Assembly (NCBI GenBank): GCA_052389435.1
Contig: JBQTIB010000076.1
Location: forward strand, 1 to 64,000
Reading direction: 5' to 3'
DNA length: 64,000 bases
Origin: JBQTKD01 sp052389435
GTDB taxonomy: Bacteria; Actinomycetota; Actinomycetes; Sporichthyales; Sporichthyaceae
Shown: positions 7,866-15,801 of the stretch, in pieces
Position numbering within the stretch: position 1 is the first letter of the stretch
How the letters are laid out: each line of letters opens with the position of its first letter
Position numbers and translations under genes: made by a program
The notes under the pieces: generated by a model
The model's input: only the letters and a program-made list of their open reading frames with translations
Databases searched by the model: none
Told to the model about the DNA's origin: nothing

Positions 7866-9791
7866 GTGGGTCTGCTCGAGTCCATCGGCGGCCCGGACGA
7901 CCTCAAACGGTTGCGTCCGGACCAACTCGAGCCACTCGCTGCCGAGATCCGCGAGTTCCTGGTCCAGGCGGTGTCCAAGACCGGCGGCCACCTCGGGCCC
8001 AACCTCGGTGCGGTCGAACTCTCGATCGCGCTGCACCGGGTGTTCGAGTCCCCGCACGACTCGATCCTCTGGGACACCGGGCACCAGGCCTACGTCCACA
8101 AGCTCCTGACCGGCCGCGCCGGGGACTTCGACACGCTGCGCCAGGCCGGTGGCCTGTCCGGCTACCCCTCGCGCGCCGAGTCGGTCCACGACCTCGTGGA
8201 GAACTCCCACGCCTCCACCGCACTGTCCTACGCCGACGGCCTGGCCAAGGCCCGGCGCCTCAACGGCGAGCACGATCGGGCCGTCGTGGCGGTCGTCGGC
8301 GACGGTTCGCTGACCGGCGGCATGGCCTGGGAGGCGTTGAACAACATCGCCGACTCCGACCGGCCGGTGATCGTCGTGGTCAACGACAACGAACGCTCCT
8401 ACGCCCCGACGATCGGCGGCCTGTCCAAGCACCTCGCGGTGCTGCGCACGATGCCGAACTACGAGAAGTTCCTGCGCTGGGGCGGCAAGAACGTACGCCG
8501 CACGCCGCTGATCGGCGGCTCGCTGTTCAACGCCCTGCACGGTTTCAAGAAGGGCATCAAGGACGCCGTCGCGCCCCAGGGCCTGTTCGAGGACCTCGGG
8601 TTGAAGTACGTCGGGCCCATCGACGGCCACGACGTCGAGGCCGTCACCGCCGCGCTGGTCCGCGCGCGGGACTTCGGCGAGCCGGTCATCGTCCACTGCC
8701 TCACCCGCAAGGGCCAGGGCTACGCCCCCGCCGAGCTGGACGACGCGGACCACTTCCACGGCATCGGCATCTGCGACCCGGCGACCGGCCTGCCGCTGAC
8801 CCCCGGCGGAAAGACCTGGACCTCGACCTTCGCCGAGGAGATCGTGCAGATCGGCGCCGAACGGCCCGACGTCGTCGCGATCACCGCCGCGATGCTGATC
8901 CCCGTCGGTCTGAAGGCCTTCGCCGCGGCGTATCCGGACCGCGTGTTCGACGTCGGCATCGCCGAACAGCACGCCGTCACCTCCGCGACCGGCCTCGCGA
9001 TGGGCGGGTTGCACCCCGTCGTGGCCGTCTACGCCACGTTCCTGAACCGCGCCTTCGACCAGGTGCTGCTCGACGCGTCCCTGCACTCCGCGCCCGTGAC
9101 CTTCGTGCTCGACCGCGCCGGGATCACGGGCGAGGACGGCGCCAGCCACCACGGCGTCTGGGACCTGTCGATGCTGATGCCGGTCCCCGGTCTGCGCATC
9201 GCCGCGCCGCGCGACCCGGCCCAGTTGCGTCTCCAGCTCAACGAGGCGCTTTCGGTTGCCGACGGTCCGACCGTCGTGCGCTTCCCCAAGGGCTCGGCGA
9301 CTGCGGACCTGCTCGCCGTCGAGCGCGTCGGCGGCGTCGACGTCCTCGCGCGTCGGCCCCACCCCGAGGACGCGGCGAGCGCCGACGTGCTGCTGGTCTC
9401 CGTCGGGGCGATGGCCGCCACCTGTCTGGACGTGGCCCACCGGCTCGCGGACCAGGGCATCGGGGTGACCGTCGTCGACCCGCGCTGGGTCAAGCCGGTG
9501 GACCCCGCTCTGGTCGAGCTCGCTCGAGCCCATCGGATGGTCGTCACCGTCGAGGACGGCGTGCGCATCGGCGGGGTCGGTTCGGCCGTCAGCCAGGCGC
9601 TGCAGGACGCCGGGGTCGACGTGCCGACTCGGATTTTCGGAACGCCGGTGCGTTTCCTCGACCACGGATCGCGGACCGAGGTCCTCGGTTGGGCGGGCCT
9701 GGGCGCGCAGGACATCTCGCGGGGCGTCGTCGAGGCCATGGCGCGCCTGGACGCCGTTCCAGCGACGGCGTCGGCAGAACCCGGCGCCTAG
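7866..9791 (+). CDS. dxs: 1-deoxy-D-xylulose-5-phosphate synthase
   Basis: This 641-residue thiamine-diphosphate enzyme condenses pyruvate and glyceraldehyde 3-phosphate to DXP, the first step of the MEP isoprenoid pathway. The thiamine-binding motif GDGSLTGGMAWEALNN lies near residue 145, GHQAYVHKLLTGR near 75, and the transketolase pyrimidine-domain segment DRAGITGEDGASHHG near 415. GTG at 7866 is chosen: it follows GTGGAGG by 3-5 bases and gives the usual MGLLESI... N-terminus; an upstream in-frame ATG would add 35 atypical arginine-rich residues. The 3' end overlaps the convergent RNase D gene by 4 bp. Confidence 0.97.
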   Translation: MGLLESIGGPDDLKRLRPDQLEPLAAEIREFLVQAVSKTGGHLGPNLGAVELSIALHRVFESPHDSILWDTGHQAYVHKLLTGRAGDFDTLRQAGGLSGYPSRAESVHDLVENSHASTALSYADGLAKARRLNGEHDRAVVAVVGDGSLTGGMAWEALNNIADSDRPVIVVVNDNERSYAPTIGGLSKHLAVLRTMPNYEKFLRWGGKNVRRTPLIGGSLFNALHGFKKGIKDAVAPQGLFEDLGLKYVGPIDGHDVEAVTAALVRARDFGEPVIVHCLTRKGQGYAPAELDDADHFHGIGICDPATGLPLTPGGKTWTSTFAEEIVQIGAERPDVVAITAAMLIPVGLKAFAAAYPDRVFDVGIAEQHAVTSATGLAMGGLHPVVAVYATFLNRAFDQVLLDASLHSAPVTFVLDRAGITGEDGASHHGVWDLSMLMPVPGLRIAAPRDPAQLRLQLNEALSVADGPTVVRFPKGSATADLLAVERVGGVDVLARRPHPEDAASADVLLVSVGAMAATCLDVAHRLADQGIGVTVVDPRWVKPVDPALVELARAHRMVVTVEDGVRIGGVGSAVSQALQDAGVDVPTRIFGTPVRFLDHGSRTEVLGWAGLGAQDISRGVVEAMARLDAVPATASAEPGA

Positions 9792-11068
9792 TCCTCCGGG
9801 GCGGCTTCCTCCGGGACGGCTTCCGGAACCGCACGCCCCGCCGCGGCGTCGGCCAGGGCCTGGGCCATGGCGCCCGCGGTGAGGTCGACCTGCCAGTTGC
9901 GGGCGCCGTAGGCGGCCGCGGCCGCGGCGATCCCCTCGGCGGAGGTGTCCGCCGGCGGGGTCCACGCGATCCGTCGGACCGTGTCCGGGGCGATGAGGTT
10001 CTCCGTGGGCAGCCTGTGCTTGAGCGCGATCTCGTTGACCGCGGCGCGCATGGCGGAAAGCCGGGCCGCAGCCTCCGGGTCTCGGTCGGGCCAGGAGCGC
10101 GCGGGCGGCGGGCCGGTGGGCACGACGTGCGCGGGCGGCAGTTCGGAATCGGGCAGCGCCCGAGCCTCCTCGATCGCCGCGAACCACTGCGGCAGCGCCC
10201 GCCGGGTGGCACGACCGCCGAAGGTCGCCAGTTCGGCCAGGGCCGCGAGCGTCGCGGGCCCGGCCAGCGCAGCCTCGACGATCGCCGTGTCGGGCAGTAC
10301 CCGTCCCGGCGCCAGGTCGCGGGCGCGTGCCATGCGGTCCCGGGTCTCCCACATGGACCGGACGATCGCGAGCTGCCGCGGGCGACGCACCCGATGCAGG
10401 CCGGAGGCGCGGCGCCACGGATCCACGCGCGGCGTCGCGAGCGGCGCCGCGACGATCGCCTCGAACTCCTCGTGCGCCCACTCGAGCTTTCCCGCCTCGG
10501 CGAGCTCGGCCTCGAGCGCGTCCCGCAGGTCGATCAGCACCTCGACGTCGAGGGCGGCGTACTTCAGCCACGGATCCGGCAGCGGCCGCACCGACCAGTC
10601 GGCCGCCGAGTGGCCCTTCTCCAGGGCGAGGCCGAGGACCTCGGCGACGATGCTGCCCAGGCCCACGCGGGGGTAGTCGAGCAGGCGACCGGCGAGTTCG
10701 GTGTCGAAGATCTTCGTGGCGCGCAGGCCGAGCTCGGCCAGGCACGGGATGTCCTGGCTGGCCGCGTGCAGCACCCACTCGACGTCGGAGATCGCCTCGA
10801 TGATCGGCGAGAGATCCGGGACCGCGATCGGGTCGATGAGAACGGATCCGGCGCCCTCGCGGCGCAGTTGGATCAGGTACGCACGCTGCCCATAGCGGTA
10901 ACCCGACGCCCGTTCGGCGTCCACGGCCACGGGACCGTGACCGGCGGCGAACTCCCCCGCGACCTTCGTCAGCGTTGTTATGTCCGCAACGACGGGCGGC
11001 ACGCCGCCCGCTGGTTCCAACAGTGGGGTCAGCGCGCGGCCTTCCGGTACCTGTGCGGCCTCACTCAC
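9788..11068 (-). CDS. Ribonuclease D-like 3'-5' exonuclease with HRDC domain
   Basis: This protein of about 426 residues has an N-terminal DEDDy exonuclease domain: VAVDAERASGYRYGQRAYL carries D-x-E, HAASQDIPCL the second aspartate, and KYAALDVEVLI the Y-x3-D motif. One or two HRDC-like helical regions follow (PRQLAIVRSMWETRDRMAR, then ALKHRLPTENLIAPD). It probably trims stable RNA 3' ends. This gene next to dxs and a LuxR-type regulator is conserved in actinomycetes. The start is uncertain: GTG at 11068 gives MSEAAQVPEG, while an in-frame GTG 63 bases upstream (11131) is possible. Confidence 0.9.
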   Translation of the reverse strand: MSEAAQVPEGRALTPLLEPAGGVPPVVADITTLTKVAGEFAAGHGPVAVDAERASGYRYGQRAYLIQLRREGAGSVLIDPIAVPDLSPIIEAISDVEWVLHAASQDIPCLAELGLRATKIFDTELAGRLLDYPRVGLGSIVAEVLGLALEKGHSAADWSVRPLPDPWLKYAALDVEVLIDLRDALEAELAEAGKLEWAHEEFEAIVAAPLATPRVDPWRRASGLHRVRRPRQLAIVRSMWETRDRMARARDLAPGRVLPDTAIVEAALAGPATLAALAELATFGGRATRRALPQWFAAIEEARALPDSELPPAHVVPTGPPPARSWPDRDPEAAARLSAMRAAVNEIALKHRLPTENLIAPDTVRRIAWTPPADTSAEGIAAAAAAYGARNWQVDLTAGAMAQALADAAAGRAVPEAVPEEAAPED

Positions 11069-11344
11069 AGGCCTAACCGTAAGGGAGCGTTCACCCGACG
11101 GGACCGGCGCGGTGCGAGGAACGAGCCACACTGGCGAAAAAGCCGTCGGGGCCGGCCCGGTGTAGCGAGCTTCGCTCGCCAGACTTCGATCGGTTCGGGA
11201 GCCACAAGCCGGTGCTGTGGCACTGCGGCTACCCGACCGCCGTGCCCGGCTTGCGCTCCGCTCACCTCAATCGTCTGTAGCTGTCCCGGACTGGCCCCGA
11301 CATGCACCGCGGGCGATGCCCCGAGGTGGTCTGTAGCTCTCGTA
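11069..11344. other. intergenic region with a coding-like fragment and short hairpin
   Basis: No intact gene is visible. A 6-bp hairpin GCGAGC-TTC-GCTCGC lies at 11165-11179. The plus frame 11164-11280 is open for 38 codons and reads SPDFDRFGSHKPVLWHCGYP then TAVPGLRSAHLNRL before TAG. It lacks a start and ribosome-binding site, so it may be a gene remnant or dispersed repeat. Near-duplicate phrases GTCTGTAGCT occur at about 11273 and 11329. Confidence 0.3.
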
Positions 11345-12049
11345 CTAGTCGATGGCGTGCGCGCGCATGGCTACGGCGACCATGCCGGCGCGGTCGCCGG
11401 TGCCGAGCTTGCGGGCGATGCGGGCCAGGTGGCTCTTGATGGTCAGCGCGGACAGGCCCATGGCCTCGCCGACGTCGCGGTTGGCGCGACCCTCGGCGAC
11501 GTGGCGGAGGACCTCGACCTCGCGGTCGGACAGACCGAGGCGGGCGGCGGCGCGGGCGGACTCGGAGTCGGCGCCGGGAACGGCGCCGGTGGAGCGGCCG
11601 GCGAGCACGCAGCTGCGGATGCGGGCGGCAAGGGCGGCGTGGGCGGCGCGGGCGGCGTCCTGCTGGGGGATGATCGCGCACCCGGCCCAGCCGGCGCGCT
11701 GGAGCTCGGCCAGCAGCATGATCCCGGAGCCGTCGGGGAGCAGGGCGTCGGCGATGCAGACCTCGCGCAGACCTGCGGTGCGGGCCCAGGCTCGGGCCTG
11801 CAGGACGGTGCCGGCCTCGGCGACGTCGCGGGCGCCGAGGCTGCGCAGGCGGCGGACGCTCATGGCGCGGCGGTAGGGGTCCGCGGCGACGACCATCGCG
11901 GTGAAGGCGGTGGGGACCTCGGAGGCGGGAACCCGCGGCGCCGGGATCTGCGCCGGAGCGACGCCCTGGCGAGGAATGCGCGCCTGCGGCAGCTGACCGG
12001 AGCGCTGCGCCGGAAGCTGCGGGGTGGAGGACGGCTGGCGAATCAGCAC
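11345..12049 (-). CDS. orphan LuxR-type response regulator
   Basis: This protein of about 234 residues has an N-terminal receiver-like domain (TAMVVAADPYRR, then EVCIADALLPDGSG with the probable phospho-accepting Asp) and a C-terminal LuxR/NarL helix-turn-helix (LGLSDREVEVLRHVAEGRAN, LSALTIKSHLARIARKLGTG). It matches the regulator that sits between RNase D and DUF3000 genes in Streptomyces. The usual receiver lysine is not obvious, so phosphorylation may be altered. No kinase is adjacent. GTG at 12049 is chosen because it follows CTGGGAG and aligns with the short N-terminus I recall for relatives; TTG at 12133 would add 28 residues. Confidence 0.82.
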   Translation of the reverse strand: MLIRQPSSTPQLPAQRSGQLPQARIPRQGVAPAQIPAPRVPASEVPTAFTAMVVAADPYRRAMSVRRLRSLGARDVAEAGTVLQARAWARTAGLREVCIADALLPDGSGIMLLAELQRAGWAGCAIIPQQDAARAAHAALAARIRSCVLAGRSTGAVPGADSESARAAARLGLSDREVEVLRHVAEGRANRDVGEAMGLSALTIKSHLARIARKLGTGDRAGMVAVAMRAHAID

Positions 12050-12244
12050 CGGGGCTCCCAGGTTGGTCAGGATGGTCTGTGTTGGTCTGTCCTTTAGCTC
12101 TCCATCGGTCCGACTAGACGTTCCCTTTAGCAATTTGGGTGGTTTCTTTACCTAAGACTCCAAAGTTTCCGACATGGACCGGGTCGTGCCGGGGTCCGCT
12201 AGGCCGGTAGGGACCACAAGATGTGGGTGCAACGGGGTGGCGGA

Positions 12245-12326
12245 GGCCCAGATGATGCGCCAAATGGGCGATTCTGGGCCGCAACGTCAGCCACCCGGAC
12301 GCAGGCGTCCGGGTGGGTTTTCTTTA
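12245..12326 (+). ncRNA. candidate structured small RNA on the plus strand
   Basis: The 333 bases between two minus-strand genes (12050-12382) contain a plus-strand structure. GGCCCAGA (12245-12252) pairs with TCTGGGCC (12273-12280), enclosing CGCC/GGCG (12258-12261 with 12267-12270), and 10 bases later a strong intrinsic terminator follows with its U-run only on the plus strand. No plus-strand protein gene precedes it, so the terminator must end an untranslated transcript. The 5' end is unknown; GGTCC/GGACC around 12193-12215 may add another stem. It does not look like tmRNA, SRP RNA, RNase P RNA or 6C RNA. Confidence 0.45.
12291..12326 (+). terminator. strong rho-independent terminator
   Basis: CCACCCGGACG (12291-12301) pairs perfectly over 11 bp with 12306-12316 across a 4-base CAGG loop and is followed by GTTTTCTTTA. 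The T-rich tail exists only on the plus strand; read from the minus strand the hairpin is followed by GC-rich sequence. It cannot therefore serve the flanking minus-strand genes. Confidence 0.85.
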
Positions 12327-12382
12327 CCTTTACCTACGACTTGACCGTTTCCTTGACCTTTGCCAAGTGGTCGAAGGACGGC

Positions 12383-12994
12383 TCAGACGCCGCGGATCGC
12401 GGGCAGGGCGGTGACCCCCGGGACCACCGGGGGCAGGCCGGCGGCGGTGCGGAGCATCTCCACCCACGCCCGCATGTGGGCCTGCGGGTCGCCGACGAGG
12501 CTCCAGGAGGCGCGGATCTCGAGTTCGCCGGCCGGTTCGAACTCCGCCTCGGCGTCGCCGTCCCCGAGCAGGTCGCCGAAGCTGTGCGACTGCACGCGGG
12601 TCACGGTGCCACTGGGGGAGGACAGCGCGACGTCGTGGGCTCGGGCCGCGTCGAGCAGCCAACGCCAGGCGACCTCGGGCAGCAGGGGGTCGACGACGAG
12701 TTCGGCTTCGAGTTCGGTGCGGATGTAGCTGACCAGGCGCAGGGTGCCGTCCCACGCCTCGTGCCCGTTCGGATCGCCGAGCAGGATCAGCCGGCCGATG
12801 GCGAGTTCCTCGTCGTCCTCGCCGCGACCGCCCGGCCGAACGATCTCGGCGCGAATGGCCGCCGCGAAGGGAGCGAGGCGGCCCGGCGCGGGCGTCTGTT
12901 CGATCGAGACGTCGGCGGGGGCGTCGATGGAGTGCAGAGCCGCCGCAGCGGCCGTGAACTCCGGCGGTTCCTGCGGCAGCACGGGCGAGGCCAT
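12383..12994 (-). CDS. DUF3000 family protein
   Basis: This 203-residue actinobacterial protein contains FAAAIRAEIVRPGGR near the N-terminus, AWDGTLRLVSYIRTELE mid-protein and ASWSLVGDPQAHMRAWVEM near the C-terminus, in keeping with DUF3000. The family function is unknown, but it is a conserved neighbour of hemE and the LuxR-type regulator in actinomycetes. Start is ATG at 12994; no purine-rich ribosome-binding site precedes it, so a leaderless transcript is possible. It lies downstream of the zinc-ribbon gene on the same strand with an 89-base gap. Confidence 0.82.
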   Translation of the reverse strand: MASPVLPQEPPEFTAAAAALHSIDAPADVSIEQTPAPGRLAPFAAAIRAEIVRPGGRGEDDEELAIGRLILLGDPNGHEAWDGTLRLVSYIRTELEAELVVDPLLPEVAWRWLLDAARAHDVALSSPSGTVTRVQSHSFGDLLGDGDAEAEFEPAGELEIRASWSLVGDPQAHMRAWVEMLRTAAGLPPVVPGVTALPAIRGV

Positions 12995-13083
12995 AGGGGG
13001 AGGGTAGGCCGGTCCAGTGCGCAAGGGGGACACCTTCTCGGGCGGGTCGCGGACGGGTGTGGAGGGCGGGTCGCGTGCGAGCG

Positions 13084-13272
13084 TCAGGCGGCGCGGCGCA
13101 GTGGCACGGACGCGCGCTCGGCGAAGGCCGGAGGATCGGCGAAGACCGCCGCGCCGCACCCGGTGCAGGCGTACTCCAGGCACGCGGCGCCGTGCCCGTC
13201 CACGCACTCGACGGCGGCGAAGACCCGCTCGCCGTCGCAGTCCACGCATTCAAACGTTCGTTCGAGGTCCAT
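13084..13272 (-). CDS. small zinc-ribbon protein
   Basis: This 62-residue protein carries two CxxC knuckles, FECVDCDGE near residues 8-14 and YACTGCGAA near 34-42, typical of a zinc ribbon. Extra cysteines lie between them. The ATG at 13272 is the natural start for a protein of this size; a longer reading to 13560 would be antisense to the hemE start region and lacks family character. Its role is unknown. It sits divergently from hemE with about 110 bases between starts, so the two probably share a regulatory region. Confidence 0.65.
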   Translation of the reverse strand: MDLERTFECVDCDGERVFAAVECVDGHGAACLEYACTGCGAAVFADPPAFAERASVPLRRAA

Positions 13273-13362
13273 GGGGAGAAGGTGCCAGGGACCACCGACA
13301 ATTCCGGGGAGCGAGGTCGGTGTGTCCGCCAAGGTGGTGCGGCTGGGAACTCGTGGGACGAT

Positions 13363-13392
13363 CTGCCTCGTGGACGACTGCCTCGTGGACGA
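13363..13392 (+). repeat. 15-bp tandem duplication carrying the hemE start codon
   Basis: CTGCCTCGTGGACGA occurs at 13363-13377 and again at 13378-13392 without a gap. Each copy contains an in-frame GTG (13370 and 13385), so the duplication gives hemE two alternative start codons in equivalent local context. Confidence 0.75.
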
Positions 13393-14419
13393 ACCGTCGA
13401 ACTCCCTCCTCGTGCGGGCCTGCCGCCGCCAACCCACCTCGCGCACCCCGGTGTGGTTCATGCGCCAGGCCGGGAGGTCGCTGCCGGAGTACCGCGCGCT
13501 GCGGGCCGACGTCGGCATGCTGTCGGCCTGCTTCGACCCCGATCTGGTCGTCGAGATCACGATGCAGCCCGTCCGCCGCTACGGCGTCGACGCGGCGATC
13601 CTGTTCTCCGACATCGTCGTGCCGCTGCGCGCGGCCGGGGTGGACCTCGACATCGTCGCCGGGGTGGGCCCGGTCATCGCTCAGCCGATCCGCGAAGCCG
13701 CCGACCTCGACCGGCTGCCGCCGCTGGAGCCGGAGGCGGTCGCGCCGATCGCGAAGGCCGTGCAGGGCCTGACCGCCGAGCTCGGTCCGACCCCGCTGAT
13801 CGGGTTCGCGGGGGCGCCGTTCACGCTCGCCTCCTACCTGATCGAGGGCGGGCCCTCCCGCAACCACGAGCGCACCAAGGCCCTCATGCTCGGCCGCCCC
13901 GACCTCTGGGCCGCGCTGATGGACCGCCTCGCAGACATCACCATCACCTTCCTGCGCGTGCAGGCCGAGGCGGGCGTTTCCGCGCTGCAGCTGTTCGACT
14001 CCTGGGCCGGCGCACTGACCCCTCGCGACTACGCGGCCTCGGTCCTGCCGGCGAGCCGCAAGGTCTTCGCTGCGATCGCCGAGCTCGGCCTGCCGCGCAT
14101 CCACTTCGGCGTCGGCACCGGAGAGCTGCTCGGGCTCATGGGGGAGGCCGGGGCCGACGTGGTCGGGGTCGACTGGCGCGTGCCGCTCTCGGTCGCCGCG
14201 CAGCGCGTGGGCCCGGACCGGGCCCTTCAGGGCAACCTGGACCCTGCGGTGCTGCTGGCCGGCTGGGACGTCGTCTCCGACGCGGTGGACGTCGTGCTCG
14301 AGGAGGCTAGGGGCCTACCCGGCCACGTGTTCAACCTCGGCCACGGCGTGCTGCCGAGCGTGGACCCGGACATCCTGCTGCGCGTCGTGGAACGGGTGCG
14401 GGAGAAGTCCGCTCGCTAG
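13385..14419 (+). CDS. hemE: uroporphyrinogen decarboxylase
   Basis: This protein of about 344 residues decarboxylates the four acetate side chains of uroporphyrinogen III to give coproporphyrinogen III, the last step shared by all heme routes. Signatures are RTPVWFMRQAGRSLPEYR near residue 20 with the substrate-binding arginines, GFAGAPFTLASYLIEGG near 140 and LFDSWAGALTPRDY near 200. Two GTG starts, 13370 and 13385, lie in a tandem repeat and give 349 or 344 residues. Downstream heme genes hemY and hemQ are separated from it by two minus-strand genes. The stop overlaps the convergent propeller gene. Confidence 0.95.
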   Translation: MDEPSNSLLVRACRRQPTSRTPVWFMRQAGRSLPEYRALRADVGMLSACFDPDLVVEITMQPVRRYGVDAAILFSDIVVPLRAAGVDLDIVAGVGPVIAQPIREAADLDRLPPLEPEAVAPIAKAVQGLTAELGPTPLIGFAGAPFTLASYLIEGGPSRNHERTKALMLGRPDLWAALMDRLADITITFLRVQAEAGVSALQLFDSWAGALTPRDYAASVLPASRKVFAAIAELGLPRIHFGVGTGELLGLMGEAGADVVGVDWRVPLSVAAQRVGPDRALQGNLDPAVLLAGWDVVSDAVDVVLEEARGLPGHVFNLGHGVLPSVDPDILLRVVERVREKSAR

Positions 14420-15729
14420 TACGAGCGCACGAAGACGTCGTCGTTGCCGTTGCGGTCGTTCGGCACCAGGTTGGACGCCCGGGAGCCGAACGCCACGGCC
14501 CTGCCGTCGGAGCTGATCTCGGGGAACGAACTGCTCGGACCGTCCGCCTGCTCGCCGGTGGGGCCGACGTTGACCCGGCTCACGGCCCCGGTGCGCAGGT
14601 CGATGCGGAACACGTCGTAGTCGAAGGTGCTCGTGTCCTTCGGCACCAGGTTGGTCGCCTGGGACAGGTAGACCAGGACGCGGCCGTCGCCGGAGATCGC
14701 CGGTCCGCCGGAGACGCCGTTGCTCTGGCGGCCCTCGGCGCCCACGCTGACCCGTCGCGTGGCGCCGGTACGCAGGTCTCGCACGAAGACGTCGTCGACC
14801 CCGTTGGTGTCCCGAGGCACCAGCCCGGCGGCCGTCGAGACGAAGGCGACGTAGCGGCCGTTGTCGCTGACGACCGGGCCGGTGCTCTCCTTGGTGCCCT
14901 GTGCGGAGCCGCCGAACCAGCCGCCGCCGAGCGCCTTGGTCCCGCCGAGGCTGACGCGCTGCACCTTCCGGGTGCGCCGATCGAAGAGGAAGCAGTCGGC
15001 CTTGCGGTTGGTGTCCCCGGCCACGAGGTCGCGTGTTTCGGAGGCGAAGGCGACGTAGCGGCCGTCGGCGGTGATCGTCATGTCGAACCCGGAGACGCGA
15101 CCGAGGCGCTCGCGCTTCTTCGTTTTCGTGTCGTAGACGAACATGCCCTCGAGGTCTTCGTCGGTCCCGATCGAGCGCAGCGGCGTGGAGGCGTTGTAGA
15201 CGACCGACCGGCCGTCGCGGCTGATCTGCGGACCGCTGCCGCCGAGGGTCTCCCGGCCGTCGATGGCCACGGACAGCCGAATCGTCCGGCCGGTGCGCCG
15301 ATCGTGCAGGAAGACGTCGGTCTCGCCGTTGGTGTCGCCCGGCACGAGGTTCGTCGCGTCGGAGACGAAGGCGACCCACCGGCCGTCCCCGGAGATCGAC
15401 GGGGTGAACGAGCCCCCGTTGCCCTGCCTTCCCCTGCTGGACACCGACACCAGGGCGGTGCGTTGGGTGCGGGTGTCTCGGACGAACACGTCGTTGCGGT
15501 CGTTGGAGTCCTTGGCCACGAGGTTCGCGGCCGCCGAGTCGAACGCGACGAACCGGCCGTCGGCGCTGATCGAGGGCGCGTAGCTCTGGCCGGCCGCCGG
15601 CCTGTTCTTGGGCCCGAGGCTGACCAGGCTCGTGTCGATCGACGAGGCCGCCGGCGCGGCAGCCGCCGGACCGATCGAGCCGAGCCCGAGCAGCACCGCT
15701 GCAGCGGCCGCGATGCGGGCGACGGGCAC
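14416..15729 (-). CDS. secreted seven-repeat WD40-like (PD40/TolB-like) beta-propeller protein
   Basis: This 437-residue protein has a signal peptide (basic start, hydrophobic core, APAAAAPAAS cleavage region). Seven repeats of about 55-65 residues follow, each with a core like ISADGRFVAFDS and, in most, NLV..DTNGVDDVFVRD. The acidic loop D-x-N-x-x-D resembles calcium-binding loops and recurs in at least five blades, so a calcium-stabilised seven-bladed propeller is likely. No catalytic domain is fused. GTG at 15729 is chosen because GAGGAGA precedes it and it directly starts the signal peptide. It lies convergent to hemE; function is unknown. Confidence 0.85.
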   Translation of the reverse strand: MPVARIAAAAAVLLGLGSIGPAAAAPAASSIDTSLVSLGPKNRPAAGQSYAPSISADGRFVAFDSAAANLVAKDSNDRNDVFVRDTRTQRTALVSVSSRGRQGNGGSFTPSISGDGRWVAFVSDATNLVPGDTNGETDVFLHDRRTGRTIRLSVAIDGRETLGGSGPQISRDGRSVVYNASTPLRSIGTDEDLEGMFVYDTKTKKRERLGRVSGFDMTITADGRYVAFASETRDLVAGDTNRKADCFLFDRRTRKVQRVSLGGTKALGGGWFGGSAQGTKESTGPVVSDNGRYVAFVSTAAGLVPRDTNGVDDVFVRDLRTGATRRVSVGAEGRQSNGVSGGPAISGDGRVLVYLSQATNLVPKDTSTFDYDVFRIDLRTGAVSRVNVGPTGEQADGPSSSFPEISSDGRAVAFGSRASNLVPNDRNGNDDVFVRSY

Positions 15730-15801
15730 GGGCTCTCCTCGGGGCGGGCTCTTCTTCGAGCGTAGGCCCAACTACCCCATCTGTGCGGTTTGTCCCGCAG
15801 G

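Noticed and set aside
12221..13384. Upstream extension of the hemE frame
   Set aside because: The frame is open back to 12221 but runs antisense through DUF3000 and the zinc-ribbon gene. Its translation lacks any family similarity, and HemE proteins start about 20 residues before VWFMRQAGRS.
13301..13560. Minus-strand 158-residue reading including the zinc-ribbon protein
   Set aside because: The extra N-terminal part is antisense to hemE; the zinc-ribbon protein starts naturally at the ATG at 13272.
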